Below the pieces are notes generated by a model. The model did not search any database and had not been told where the DNA came from. It was given only the letters and a program-made list of their open reading frames with translations. This document shows, piece by piece, positions 1-14,200 of a stretch of 64,000 nt of DNA. How positions within the stretch are numbered: position 1 is the stretch's first letter; each line of letters begins with the position of its first letter. The DNA is taken from NCBI RefSeq assembly GCF_011386835.1, contig NC_088800.1, forward strand, positions 58,123,439 to 58,187,438. Direction: 5' to 3'. The stretch comes from Chrysemys picta bellii. Lineage: Eukaryota; Chordata; Testudines; Emydidae. Made by a program: the position numbers and the translations under genes.

Positions 1-1865
1 CTAAAGGAGCACTCAAAGATAATCAGGCCATTGCGGAGAAACTAAATTAATTCTTTGCATCTGTCTTCACTGTTGAGGATATGAGGGAGATTCCGAAACT
101 TGAGCCATTCTTTTTGGGTGACAGATCTGAGGAACTGTCCCAAATTGAGGTGTCATTAGAGGAGGTTTTGGAACAAATTGATAAACTAAACAGTAATAAG
201 TCTCAGGGACCTGATAGTATTCACCCAAGAGTTCTGAAGGAACTCAAATGTGAAACTGCAGGACTACTAACTGTCATCTGTAACCTATCATTTAAATCAG
301 CTCCAAATGACTGGAGGATAGCTAATGTGATGCCAATTTTTAAAAAGGGCTCCAGAGGTGACCCTGGCAACTACAGGCCAGTAAGCTCACTTCAGTACCG
401 GGCAAATTGGTTGAAACTATCGTACAGAACAAAATTGCCAGACACATATATGAACATAATTTGTTGGGAAATAGTCAACATGGTTTTTGTAAAGGGAAAT
501 CATGCCTCACCAATCTACTAGAATTCTTTGAGGGGGTCAACAAGCATGCAGACAAAGGAGATCCAGCGGATACGGTGTATTTAGATTTTCAGAAAGCCTT
601 TGATAAGGTCCCTCACCAAAGGCTCTTAAGCAAAATAAGCAGTCATGGGATAAGAGGGAAGGTTCTCTCATGGATCGGTAACTGGTTAAAAGACAGGAAA
701 CAAAGGGTAGGATTAAATGGTCAGTTTTCAGAATGGAGAGAGGTAAATAGTGGTGTCCCCCAGGGATCTGTACTGGAACTAGTCCTATTTAACATATTCA
801 TAAACGATCTGGAAAAAGGGGTAAACAGTGAGGTGGCAAAATTTGCAGATGATACAAAACTACTCAAGATAGTTAAGTCCCAGGCAGACTGCGAAGAGCT
901 ACAAAAGGATCTCACAAAACTGGGTGACTGAGCAACAAAATGGCAGATGAAATTTAATGTTGATAAATGCAAAGTAATGCACATTGGAAAACATAATCCT
1001 AACTATACATATACAATGATGGGGGCTAAATTAGCTGTTACCACTGAAGAAAGAGATCTTGGAGTCATTGTGGATAGTTCTCTGAAATCATCCACTCAAT
1101 GTGCAGCGGCAGTCAAAAAAGCGAACAGAATGTTGGGAATCATCAAAAAAAGGGATAGATAATAAGACAGAAAATATCATATTGCCTCTACATAAATCCA
1201 TGGTACACCCACACCTTGAATACTGCGTGCAGATGTGGTCACCCCATCTCAAAAAAGATATATTGGAATTGGAAAAGGTTCAGAAAAGGGCAACAAAAAT
1301 GATTAGGGGTATAGAATGGCTTTCGTATGAGGAGAGATTAATAAGACTGGGACTTTTCAGCTTGGAAAAGAGGCGACTAAGGTGGGATATGATCGAGGTC
1401 TATAAAACCATGAGTGGTATAGAGAAAGTAAATAAGGAAGTGTTATTTACTCCTTCTCATAATACAAGAACAGGGGCCACCAAAATGAAATTAATAGGTA
1501 ACGAGTTTAAAACAAACACAAGAAAGTATTTTTTCACGCAATGCACTGTCAACCTCTGGAACTCCTTGCCAGAGGGTGTTGTGAAGGCCAGTACTATAAC
1601 GAGGTTCAAAAGAGAGCTAGATAGATTCATGGAAGCTAGGTCCATCAATGGCTATTAGCCAGGATGGGCAGGAATGATGTCCCTAGCCTCTGTCTGCCAG
1701 AAGCTGGGATTGGGTGACAGGCCATGGATCACTTGATGATAACCTGTCTATTCATTCCCTTTGAGGCACCTGCCATTGGCCACTGTCAGAGGACAGGATA
1801 CTGGGCTTGATGGACCTTTGGTCTGACCCAGTATGGCCGTTCTTATGGTCTTATGTTCTAACAAT
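1..1865 (+). mobile_element. CR1 LINE, 5'-truncated by the window, reverse transcriptase broken by frameshifts
   Basis: Frames joined by eye carry RT motifs: NYRPVS near 380, VYLDFQKAFDKVPHQ near 575-625, NSGVPQGSVL near 745-775 and the catalytic KFADDTKLL near 837-863. The C-terminal region ([10 protein letters not shown], then [12 protein letters not shown]) and a noncoding 3' tail follow (ggatactgggcttgatggac to ttatgttcta at 1861). At least two frameshifts and an in-frame stop near 929 make it dead. It lies antisense in the GLYR1 intron after exon 5. The 3' tail type is the one shared with turtle tRNA SINEs. Confidence 0.9.
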
Positions 1866-2024
1866 AACCTGGTCAGCTAATAGATTCAGAAGAATCGACA
1901 CAAACAGCTTTACAAATGGTACAAAGCTGAACTCTTCCTTTTGGCCTGTAAACCAAAGTGCCAACCATCCCTAGAGTCCATCAGTGAAGTCCACAGGTCA
2001 TGGCAGGACATGCAGAACACAAAC

Positions 2025-2267
2025 CTTCTCATCTTTGGGAGGCCGTCCCCGCTTCCGGGGGCTCTGATCTAGTGCTCTTTTCAGGGGCGATTTTGAGCCT
2101 CGCTCTGATGAAACAGAAGACGCTCGCTTCTTCCCTTCCCCTGTGCTCTTCTTCAACTTCCCTTCAGACAAACCAGCTTTGCGTTTCTCTTCACCAGCAG
2201 ACTGCTTGCCTCTCTCCTCACTGGAATTACGCCGGTTCTTCTCTTCGCTGGAGTTATGGGAAGACGC
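2025..2267 (-). CDS. GLYR1: GLYR1 coding exon 5 (linker and AT-hook)
   Basis: Eighty-one codons in phase 0, from [19 protein letters not shown] to [13 protein letters not shown]. The KRGRPPK core is an AT-hook that contacts the DNA minor groove. The donor is gtttgt, with T at +3, an uncommon but acceptable GT donor. The next exon is beyond the left edge. Confidence 0.94.
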
Positions 2268-5200
2268 CTGATAGATTATAGAACAGAAGATTGCAAGGAA
2301 GGGAGAGAGAGAAACTTGAGTGATTTTCATAAAAAACCCAGGGATACCGAGAATCCAATGCTGATTATCAGGAAACTGATGGTTCAAAGTCACATTACAG
2401 CACCGGGTCCAACAAAAATTAGCTCTTTGAAGCTGTTGAGTTTGAAGTTATTGAAGTTAGCATTTATGTCAAATGTATCAGTTTCAAAAACTGGTTCATA
2501 GAACACGCCATGTGAAGCATCACTGGGGGAATCATGTACTCTAAAACAAAGGTTTAGGAGAAAGTGAGTTTTAACCCCAGATTTAGCACTGATTTACTGT
2601 GTGGTCAATTAGCCTCTCTTCCTCAGTTTCCCCATTAGTAAAAAAGAGGTTAATGCTTACCTACTTCACAATGGAGTTGGGGAAATTCATGTTTGATTAA
2701 GTGCTTAGAAGATGGAAAGTACTATGAGTGCCAACTAGCATCATGGCCATCATGACCACTCTTCTATGGAAAATTTAAAGCTAGAGGCCACCAGCTTTAA
2801 TAAAGGTAAAACAGAAGCTTGGTTACTGATCACGTCAAGCCCAACTTTGGCACACAAAGTAAAGCTAAAGCCACTCACCTGGTCCTTGCCTTTGGCTTTC
2901 TTAAGGAACTCCTCCACAGCATCCACAGCCTGCTGGAAGCGCTTACCCTTGTTAATCTTGATCATTTCCTCTTTGTGGGCGTGATAAGGCTTCAGCTGTT
3001 CCACTTTGATCCAAGCACTGATAATAAATGTCAGAAAAATGTAACCACGGATACATTTTCCAATCAAAATACACATCAACTTCCTCACCCAACCCCACCA
3101 TGTAGAGATAAAACTGACATATACAATAGTATGGCCACATTGGACTGACCATACCAGCAAACTCACTTCTGTTCCCTCTTCCCTGATGGCTCCAACTCCT
3201 ACATTCACTGAAGTCTTTCATCAGCCTTCCCAACAAGTAGCATACCCAACTGTGTAAATGAAACTCGCCTCTGGGCACCATTCATGTGCTCTGCCATTGC
3301 GCCCACATGTGAGCACATACATTTATAAGTGCACTACTGATTGCTCTTGTACTGGTGTGGGGAAAAACCCACAAACCCAATGTGGGATTTTATTCCTAGG
3401 ACTGTTGCAACAGGAGGCCACTTAAAAGTTCTGACAAAACAATCTTTTGGTCAGAGACAAGATTACTCTTGTTTAGTACTGTGTATGTATGTATAAATCC
3501 CCATGAGGGCTGGAAGAATAGACAATATTTGTCAAATTTAGATTTTGTAACACATGGGTGACCACCACAAACAGAAGGAGAACACACACCATAACTCACT
3601 GCACATCACACTTTTGACACGCAAAGGATCAAATGCCTTGTAATAAACTGACATTTTTCACTTTTGATGAAAAAAGCAATTTATCCTCAATTGCTGGCAG
3701 TGTGTTTAAGAGAGGCTCGCACCACTGTGTTTTACAATGTAGTAACGTCAGAGCAGAGCTCTCTTCTGCTTTGTGAAGAAACTCCTAAATGTTCTCCCTA
3801 TAACTGCTGCTGTACTGGTTTTCCCTGACACTTCTGAAATGGGTAGGCTCTCAGGCAGAATGATTGCCTTCTTTCACATTGTCCACCGCTTCTACCAATT
3901 CAAAATGTTCATTCCAGACTGTAGCTCCACAGTGCCTTTCCACCTATTCTCCAACTGCCTCATAAAGCGTTGAGACCACCTTCATCTAATCACAAAATCT
4001 GAAAAGGGCACTTCAGCTGATCTGCTGCTGATCAGTTAAGTGGCTGCAGTGCTCTTTCCACATTACTACTGGGGAGAGTAGAGTTCTGTGCACTATTTAT
4101 TAGAAACTTTTTTGAATAGGAACAGCCATCAGCATTTTTCATCAGGGAGCAGCTCAGTGTACAGCATTAGGCAGGGAAATGAATTTTAAAAATGGGCACC
4201 ATTGAAAAACAAAAGATGTTAAATGTCAGTGGTAGAAGATTTAAACATTTTGATTATCCCCAGCAATGGTTATCTCCTGCAGATAGGTGCTGCTGTTCAC
4301 AGGAAGCCTTTTCAATTTCATATTTTCAAGAATCATATCTACATAGCTATAAACTGAACACAATTTTTAAGACATGATGCCTCAGTAGCTCATTTTTCAA
4401 TAAATAGAAATTAGAAATTCACCCATTATGGCATGATTCCTCTATTTTCAATTGGACCTCCTCCACATAACTGGTACATTCAGTATTGAAGTGTTTCATA
4501 ATGCTTAAAAAGTTTCAGTGCTTTTCTCTCTCACCTTCCAGTTGTGCTACCACAGCAGAATATCTAGGAGCTCTTTGGCTCACTTTTCTAGTTTGTTTTT
4601 CCATTGCTCAGACAAGCAATCTTATCCCAGTTCCATATATTATCAGCATGATGGAACCAGACTACCCGAGATCTGTTCTCATTTTACTACAGCTTCAAAA
4701 ACAACCCGTGGCGTGAGGCAGCTTTTCTCCATCCACCTGCCTTAAAAATCATAATTCCCCAATGCTTTTTAGAATGTTCATCTGTGCAGTTTTAAAGCCC
4801 AGAGTATTTCACTGATCTCATCATTCTTTGCTTTTCATTTTAAAGTCTCTGGCCTCCGCATCAAGGTTTTCTGACCAGTTATAGCAAATAGCCTGTGTCT
4901 CCTGGATCTGTTTAGGACACAGGAAAATAGCAGAGTTCCCAGCCTCATGCTCATGGATGAATTTTTCTTTCCACTTCACATTTGGGTCTTGCCCCTTTGC
5001 CTGTTCCTATTTGCTCTTTTTTCATGATGCAATGACCAGTTTACCATCTTAAGGCCTGGGTGAAGCAGCTTCCTTTCCACTAGCATGGGCCATTGTATAC
5101 AATGAGCCCCTGGATCATTCAGTGTGGGACTGCAAACATTTCACAGGTAGATACTTTTCACATAGGACTTAATATAGGAGAGATCAGAAACTTCATGGCC

Positions 5201-8200
5201 GTTAGAGCAGGTAACTATTGCTTAGAGATTGCAGTTAGTACAGGTTTCACTATGCAGGAAGCATACTTACACACTTTCCACTTACTGCAAGCAGGTTCTT
5301 GCTCTAGAGTTTCCACTGTAGCCCTGAAGGTGGAAGATCACAATGCTTTCCATTCTGTGCACCCTACAGAATCCTTTTCCTCATCCTACATCCCCCTTCA
5401 TACCCACTTTTGAGTTAGCACAATATAATGAGTGAAGTCAGTGATTCTCAGACAACAGTCTAGAAATTGTCCAGGGAATCTCTCTTGGCAGCATGAAACC
5501 CTTCACCCTAGGGACCTCAAATGACAGCGAATCACTAGGAAGCTGGGCAGTGTTGGTCTATGAAAAGCTAGTTAGCTCGCTCTCTCACACATGTACGCGT
5601 GATAAGAATGTTGGGAAACGAGTCAATGAAGTCATTTAAGAAGCATTTCCCACAACTTCCTTCCAGATTTGGGCCCCTCAATGAAATCACTTTATTTCCA
5701 GTAGTCTGTTCCTCAAAAACTTATTGGAGGGGGAATCCATTGCATTTTCTCCGCCCAACTGCCTCTGATGCGTGTACCTGCCCACTCCCCACCTCCTTCA
5801 TATGTACACCAGCTCTTTGCTCACTATTCTTTTGGTAGTGGAGAAACAAGATCTATACATCAGGCGGGGTTCTAGGGGAGACAGACACAGACACTTGGGA
5901 CTGTTGGAGACAAGGATTAAAGATCTATATAAAGGACTAAGGAATAAGGGCAAGCAGGCAAGGGCTTAGAAAAGTCACAGACACACAATAAGAAAAAAAA
6001 AAATCTGCATTCCTCTCCCTAGTTTATCCCTTTTCTACATGCCATAGATTTATCTAATCTCTCCAGGACAGGGACCTGTCCTCTTAAATGTCTGTAAAGC
6101 ACCCAATACTGTAGGGTACTATAAAAATAAAGCTACATCACAGAACAAAGCCATTCATAGCTACCCATGCATGCCTCAAAAAACAATGACCTAGCATAAG
6201 TGCTCTCAAATATGACATATTAGGCTGTGATCTCATAGCTAAGGAAGGTCAAGTATCCAGAAGAGAGTTTTCTGAGGCATAACATAAAATAAGTGCTAAC
6301 CTTATTGAACGCTAGGTTCAAGCAACCTACCCACAGGAACCCTAATCCTAGGTCCAAGCACTCTACCCATAGGAACTCTACAAGAATGATTAAAGGTCTA
6401 GAGAACATGACCTATGAAGGAAGGCTGAAAGAATTGGGTTTGTTTAGTTTGGAAAAGAGAAGACTGAGACGGGACATGATAGCAGTCGTCAGGTATCTAA
6501 AAGGGTATCATAAGGAGGTGGGAGAAAACTTGTTCATCTCAGCCTCTAAGGATAGAACAAGAAGTAATGGGCTTAAACTGCAGCAAGGGAGGTTTAGGTT
6601 GGACATTAGGAAAAAGTTCCTGTCAGGGTGGTTAAACACTGGAATAAATTGCCTAGGGAGGTTGTGGAATCTCCATCTCTGGAGATATTTAAGAGTAGGT
6701 TAGATAAATGTCTATCAGGGATGGTCTAGACAGTATTTGGTCCTGCCATGAGGGCAGAGGACTGGACTCGATGACTTCTTGAGGTCCCTTCCAGTCCTAG
6801 AGTCTATTAATCTATGAAAACCCTAGGCATTATAACACTAACACTAGGGTGGGGAGCCCAACATATAGGAACCCTAAGCCTAGCTCCATAGATCCTATCG
6901 ATAGGAACCCTAAACCTAGCTCCACAGACCCTACCCATAGGAACCATATCCCAGCTCCTTGCACCCTGCTAATACGAACCCTAACCCTAGCTCAAAGTGC
7001 CCTAATCATGAACTGTAACCCTAAATCCACATCACCTACCCAAAGGAACCATAATCCTATTTCCAAGTCACAGAAACATAGGAACCCTAACCCCAGTTCC
7101 AAATAGCTTATCCAAAAGACCCTAATCTTAGAGCAGAGACCTAGAAGAACCCTATTCCTAGCTCCAAGTACCCTACCCATAGAAACCATAACCCTAGCTC
7201 CAAGTACCCTACCTGTAGGAACACTAATTCAAGGCAAAGAGCCCTACCTATAGGAACCCTAACCCCAGTGCCAAGTACACCCCACCCCCAGGAACCCTAG
7301 CACCAAGTACTCTACCCACAGGAACCCTAGCCTTAGGATGGGGATCCCTAACTATAGGAACCTCACCCTACCTGCAAGTACTGTACCTATAGGAACCCCA
7401 ACCCTACCCCTGGGAACCCTAACCCTAGCTCCAATACATGATTCATAGGAATATCCTTAAGTCCACGTACTCTAGCTCACGAGAACCCTAATACTAGTTC
7501 CAAGTACCTTACCCACAGGACCCTAACCCTTGTGTCCCTCCCCCCACCCTCATAGGAACCCTAACGCTAGCACAAAGTATCCCCATAGGAACCCTAACCT
7601 TAGCACCAAGTACCCTACCCATATGAACTCTAACCTTAGATCACGGAGACCTATTCACAAGAATCCTAATGCTAGCTCCGAGTACCCTGTCCAAAGAAAT
7701 CCTAACCCAAGCTCTAAATACCCTACCCATAGGAAACATAACCCTAGCTTCAAGTACCTGATCAGACCTTCAAAAGCCCCACATTCACCACCAGGCCAAT
7801 TCCAAATTATTGTTTCTGAATGCAAGATCATTGGTGAACATTCCAACCGGCTGCAGCAGAAAGCTCTACTATCCCATGAAGAACCCTTGGGTCCAGGAAA
7901 GAGCAGCGGCAGAATTTAAGCTTTGGCATCACAGAAGGATACGGGGGCTGGTGAAACTGCTAACACGGTTTTGCTAAGGCCATAATTTTTGTATCTTTCA
8001 AGTAGTCTTCATATTATACTTTTATCTTGGATGGCAAGATTTGTCTTTGATTTTTTTTTGGAGAGCTCAGGTCAGGAAGTGAGCCCAGATGTCCCTATTC
8101 CTGATGAGGTTATTTAGTTTGTACACTGGTACTTCAGAAAGATGTTATGGGGTGATGTTAACAATAAAATTTTGATAATACACTAATACTTAAGATTTTT

Positions 8201-11200
8201 TTTTTCAAGCTGTAAGGCTTGTGAGTAAGTGAAAGAGCATGGTAGTATTTATCAGGTAGTGGTGGTTGCAGTGTACTTTCCAGTATTTCACTGAAATGGC
8301 TCCATGTCTATAGGTAGTGACACTGTCATAGCACAGAGCTAATGTCTGTTTGCCAAAACTAATTGCAGATAGGCCAAGTTCCTCTAGTTGAGCATAGACC
8401 ACTGCATGCAGAACTATTTTGAATTGTATGAAGCACACCTTGGGTCTCTCTCACAGAGTTTGATTTTTACGGGATTCAGTCCTGTCATTTGTCTGAGAAA
8501 GACATGTTAGGGTTCTCCTTGCCTGCCTTATTTTGTGTTATTATTGTGGGGGTGCACTAAGCCTTCCTATGACAAGTCGGTAGGCTTGGGAAATAAAATG
8601 GGCTGTGATCGTATACCTAGGAACACAATTATATATTGGGTGGATGAGGGAGCTTATCTATACCAATATTTTGAGAGAGACCTGCTTAATATATTCCAGC
8701 AGAGCTTAGAGACCCCAACCTACTTATAAGGTTTCTAGTGCTGCGAAAAGGGTATATGGGACTTCCCTTGGGATTTGGGGGAATAGAAAGGAAAGACATT
8801 TCAGGGTATATCTACACTACAGGGGGGAGTCGATTTAAGATACGCAAATTCAGCTACGTGAATAGCGTAGCTGAATTCGACGTATTGCAGCCGACTTACC
8901 CCGCTGTGAGGACGGCGGCAAAATCGACTTCTGCGGCTTTCTGTCGACGGCGCTTACTCCCACCTCCGCTGGTGGAGTAAGAGCGTCGATTCGGGGATCG
9001 ATTGTCGCGTCCCAACGGGACGCGATAAATCGATCCCCGAGAGGTCGATTTCTACCCGCCGATTCAGGCGGGGAGTATAGACCTAGCCTCAGAGTGTTAT
9101 TTCTCTTCAGAATTAGAGCAATAGCTAATAATCTCCCAACTTCCAAAATGAACGCTAAGGCAGTCTGAAACATCTCACTCCCTTTCATGGAGCCAGTGAG
9201 TGAGCTATATAACCAACAATATGTGTATCATAACTACTGAATACTTCAGAGCAAGGTGCAAGTACTATATTACTACTGCAGACACTGATAAAGTCCCCAT
9301 CGTTATGGTGTATGGGTTACTCTGGGGGAATACTGCATCATTGTGCATGCGCAGAATTCATGTCCCCTGCAGATTTCTTTATTTCCCCATGGAAAAATGA
9401 CTTCTGATGGGGAAGCAAAGGGAAGCTGCAAGAGCAGTCACGTGCCCCTCTCCGGCAGCACAGGCAGGTCGGTTCAGGTGCCCAGAGCAACCTGTAGAGA
9501 CGTAAATCACCGCTGTGGGGGGAGGATGTGCAGTCGTGCATGAGAGAGAGAGAGAGAGAGACACACAGATACACACTCTGTCCCTCTCACTTGCTATTGC
9601 AGTGTGCGCCTCGTGGAGGAGCAAGGGCTTCAGGGTGTTTCTGAGGAGATAAGTGTGGGGCAGGCTCTGTGGCCTCAGGCAGAGCAGAACGTAGCAGCCT
9701 GTCTGCTTAGTGAATTGTTCCCATTCTCTATGAATTCATCCAGGAGTATAAAACAGGTGTAAAAGTTTTAAGGCTCCTCTACATTGCCAGAGTGGTGTAA
9801 AGGCCTTATAAATGCTTATTGTCCTTTATTGATTAGAACTGGTCTACGTTTTTGAACTGAAAAAAATTCCTATCAAAATGTGCTCCATGAACTGTTTGCT
9901 ACTGATCTTTCTGAAGATGGTAAGTAGCCAATATAAATTGTGAGTTTGATTCCCCAGCCTTCACTTGCTCTTCAGTCGCCTATGATGTAACATGGAGCAT
10001 ATGGCTGCACATATTTGTTGACTAATAACTAGAAATAAAGGGTCAAACCTAGCTACATTACTATTAGGCAAGGGGGTCTGGGGATTTCTTCCAATGCTCC
10101 TCACTCCCGTTCTCCATCCACTGTATTGTAGTTTAAATAAATTACCAAAATAATCAAAACCAGTGTGATTATAGTGTGTTATTTTGACAAATAAAATATG
10201 CAGAATTTTAAAATCTTGTGAGCAGAATGCCCCCAGAAGTAGTGGGTGCACTTCATGGGCCTTAAGTTAAAATGCAAAAACATTTTAAGATTTGGATCAC
10301 TCAATGATTACCTGTTCTTTTCATTCTCTCTGAAGAACCTGTCATTGGCCACTATCAGAAGACAGGATACTGGGCTAGATGGATCATTGGTCTCACCCAG
10401 TATGGGCATGCTTATGTTCTAACATTTCCTACATGCTAGCAAGACACCTTCTAGGAGCACTATTACTTTAAGGGCAGAGACAATGGAAACTTTACCAAGA
10501 GGCTAAATGCACGGAGTAACCGTCAGCAGGAAGCCTGTGAAAAGCTGGATGTCTGAATGCAGCCAGGCTCAGGTTTATACATCTTTGGCCAAAGCCAGTT
10601 CTGCAATCTTGAACACCCTATCCTTGCTCACTGTAGCCTTGCCCTTGGGACAAGTTAGCTTTATCATTGCACATGAACATAAGCTTTGTGGTGAGCAAGG
10701 AACGAAGAGGAAGTCTCTTCTAAATTGGGCCCTAAGCGATTTAGGATCTTGGAGAACCTGAAAGTTTCACCAACAAGCACTGCAGCATGCAAGTCACAGG
10801 TATAACACGTTCCTACCCATCCACTCTGCTCAAACAGTTGGCTGTCATATTTTGCACCAGTGTTCATTTTTGAGTTAAGCAGCCTTCACGCTTAATCCTA
10901 GGTAGGGCACACTGCAGCCTCAAGATGACAAAGGCACGGAGACGACAATACTGCAATCTTTCAGCTAGCATACAATGAAAAGATGGCATTTTTGGCCACA
11001 TTTGCCATCTGGGAATCTTGAGTAGAAAGGAGTCCATCAACAACCTGAGATTGTAGACCCTTTTGCCAGTGGATAGGTAAATGTCCTCAACTGAGAGAGC
11101 AGTGAGACTTCAACAGTTCCTCAAAATGCTTTCCCCTGCCAGCCAGCATCTCCTCCATTGTGTATATATACACCGAACATAAGCCAGAATGGCTTTTGTC

Positions 11201-14200
11201 CAGATCCCCATCTCTGCCAAACCAAGACAATATAAGCTGTAGAGCCAAGTGTCATTAGCATATGGATGATACTATAGCTAATGCCATCTCAAAAACTTAA
11301 GCAGGCAAAACTGGGCGTTAATTACACTAGAATAGTCCAGTACTAGGTCTTTGTAACCGAGCACACATAGTTTGATGGAGACTGATCGGGATGGGGGTGG
11401 GGCAGGGGAGATGTTTTCAGCTGTCTTACTAATATTTTTCAGATTTATTATCTTCAGCCAGGGCACTTATCTCCACCTAGATGCATCACTTTTTACTTTT
11501 GTATAGGTTTCCAAGTGGTAGCCGTGTTAGTCTATATCAGCAAAAACAACAAGGAATCCTTGTGGCACCTTAGGATATTCAACCCTTCTTGTCAACTGTT
11601 GGAAATGGGCCACATCCATCCTAATTGAATTGGCCTTGTTAGTACTGACCCCCCAGTCAGTAAGGCAACTCCCATCTTTTCATGTGCTGTATTTTTATAC
11701 CTGCCTACTGTATTTTCCACTCCATGCATCTGATGAAGCGGGTTTTAGCCCACGAAAGCTTTTGCCCAAATAAATGTGCTAGTCTCTAAGGTGCCACAAG
11801 GATTCCTTGTTGTTTTTACTTTTGTATACTAATCTAAACAATTAAATAAGATAAAAGCCAGCTATGGAATAAATTACTTTATTTCTGCAACCATGAAATT
11901 TCTCCTTCCCAGCTTGCTGGAGTTTAAGGCAACTGGTTTAAGAATCTAATCTCAAATCTGGTTGTATGATGAGAAAATTTTCCCATTTTTTGGCATAAGC
12001 AAACAGATCTAAACATATGCATTCTCCACAAGGTCCAGTATGAGATATAACAGAGCCATAGAAGGCATCCATTTCTTCTCTTGATTAGTGGAGTTTATAA
12101 GAAAATTGAGGTGGAAGGACAGTATTAATTTCTGCTCCAACTTCAAGTTGCACACACCCATCAGTTAGGGTAACCAGGATTTTTAAATCCTGTGATTATC
12201 CACCAGGAAATGATTACATTTCACAAGCTGGGTTTTCGGCTGTTCCAGTCTGCCACATGATAGGATTTTTCCTAACCTGAACTCCAGAATCATGTGATAA
12301 ACCACTTATATTTTGTAGCTTTGGCCTCCTAACTTGCTATCTGTCCACTAATCTCAAGTGGAGCATTCCAGATCTACGACCAGTTTTTCTAAAGCTGTCG
12401 TTTGGACAAAATCCCCCTCTCCCTGTCCAAACCTACCACAAAATATTTTCCTTAGTTATAACCAAGAATTACAGTGATCGAGGTGAAGGAATGAAAATAT
12501 CCATTCTTTGACTACTAACAACTTTAGCTCACAAGAAATCATAACTAATCAGCTCATAAAGACACCATTTTTACATTATTTGAAAGCCAGTAGCCTCCAT
12601 TTTATTGGTATGCAGCTTCCATTTCTAGTCCTGGCTGGTTACATGACCTCAGTCCTTAAAGGGACAGTGAAGCTTTGACATTATGCTTTGAAAAAGTGAC
12701 AATTAAAAAATAAAACTTCCATTTCCTGTCAGAGCATCTTGTTAATGCGCATGTCCTCACTTTTGTTTAAGTCCTTCAAAAAAGTAAAGGGTTTTTCTAC
12801 TTATTGGTGTTCATAACGAGGTTTTTTTTGTTTTTTGTTTTTTTCCCCTTGCTAAATGACTACACAGGGAAATAGCGAAACTGACTAAAAATGACTTCAA
12901 ATATAAAAAATAAACAACACAGCAGGGTGGTGGTAGTGTTTGCTAACATTTCAGTTCCAGGAATCTTAAGTTATTTGTAATAACAGCAGGTATGTAATTG
13001 TCAGACTAGTGATTTTTCTCATTTTGGCATGTGCCTTTATCACAAAACGCTACTTCATAGAAAAATGACCTACAGTAACTTTACCACCCCGTGTTGCACA
13101 GTCTTCCCAAATGCAAAACAAGCACATTTTATGCCATCAGACATCATAAAGTGTTCTCTTTATGAGTGATGCGAATAAAACCACTTTATATTTATGGCAG
13201 GAGAAACAAGAGAGACCACAAACTATACTTGAAAAATGTTGACAGTTGCACTAACATTAACAGGCACACCTACGCCCATGCAAGAGATCAACTACCCAGA
13301 ACTCCCTGTCACAGCAGCACCTAAAATCAAAACATGCTTGAGAAGGTCTTTGCAGCCCTCAAACACCCACATGAGAAGCTACATCATAGAATAATAGTTA
13401 TATATAGATAATATAAGGCAATCTTTCTCAGAGCTACACCTTATTATGCTAGCATAAAACTCTTCCAGGAAAGCCCTGTGATTTAAAGGCCAACATTGTC
13501 ATCAGATGAAGAGAGTGGGTACGTACTGATCTTCTGTCCCAAAAAACTTCACAAAGAAGCACTTCTTTCCACGAGGCTTCTTCAGGTCTTTAGGCGGATT
13601 AACGATCTGATGGGCAAAGACAGGAGACAGTGTTAGTTAGAGAGGCAGCAATAGAATTCTGTGGCTTTTTGAAGTTTTCAGTCTATGAAAAAGAAATCGA
13701 CTTCATGGTTCTTTGCTAAAAAATATTTTTAAAGTAAAATGGTGGTGAGGAGTGGGCTTGTACTGGTAGCAAAGGTCTTCCTCCCAAGCACACAATCCAT
13801 ATATTTCTTTGTTACTCACAGCACTATGCCTAGAGTTAGCATCAATCACCCTATCGCATTATAGGCTTAGCCTGCTGTTCAGGAGATAAGATTGGACTTT
13901 TGTCACAGCTGTTGTGAATTCCATGATTTTCATGGTTTTTTTTTGTTTTAAATAGTCATGCCTTTGGGTGTTGTGGGGCTTTTGGATCTCTGAGAGAGGA
14001 CAGATGTGAGTAAAGATGAATGAACTTCACTGTAAGCTACAAAATTATACCTGTGTTGCATGAGCTCAGGCACACGCATCAGTGTAATTTTAGTGAGGTT
14101 TTACTGTTCCAAAAGATCAGCAACATGAGGTTCTCCCTATCCCTTAGGAGTAAATTATCTTTTTAAAATTTGGAAAACCAGGCTGGGTTTACAGAGCTTT

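Larger units (their letters stand above)
3018..13526 (-). other. GLYR1: GLYR1 intron between exons 3 and 4 (10.5 kb)
   Basis: Contents are a telomere-like minisatellite with an inserted CR1 (about 6305-7765), a hairpin-rich MITE (8802-9091), a TIR element (9322-10236), a CR1/SINE tail (10335-10428) and an AAGGTGCCACA-family repeat (about 11515-11818). I recognise nothing in 3018-6300, 7770-8800, 10430-11510 or 11820-13526 beyond AT-rich sequence and short homopolymers. Confidence 0.75.

Noticed and set aside
407..931. Reverse transcriptase as a functional gene
   Set aside because: It is part of a 5'-incomplete CR1 LINE with frameshifts and a stop between RT and its C-terminal part.
6305..7765. 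CRISPR-like repeat-spacer array
   Set aside because: Units are contiguous degenerate tandem repeats without constant repeats and unique spacers, in a vertebrate genome.
7530..7919. Open frame with repeated HRNPN..STKYP peptides
   Set aside because: It is the translated minisatellite unit, not a protein gene.
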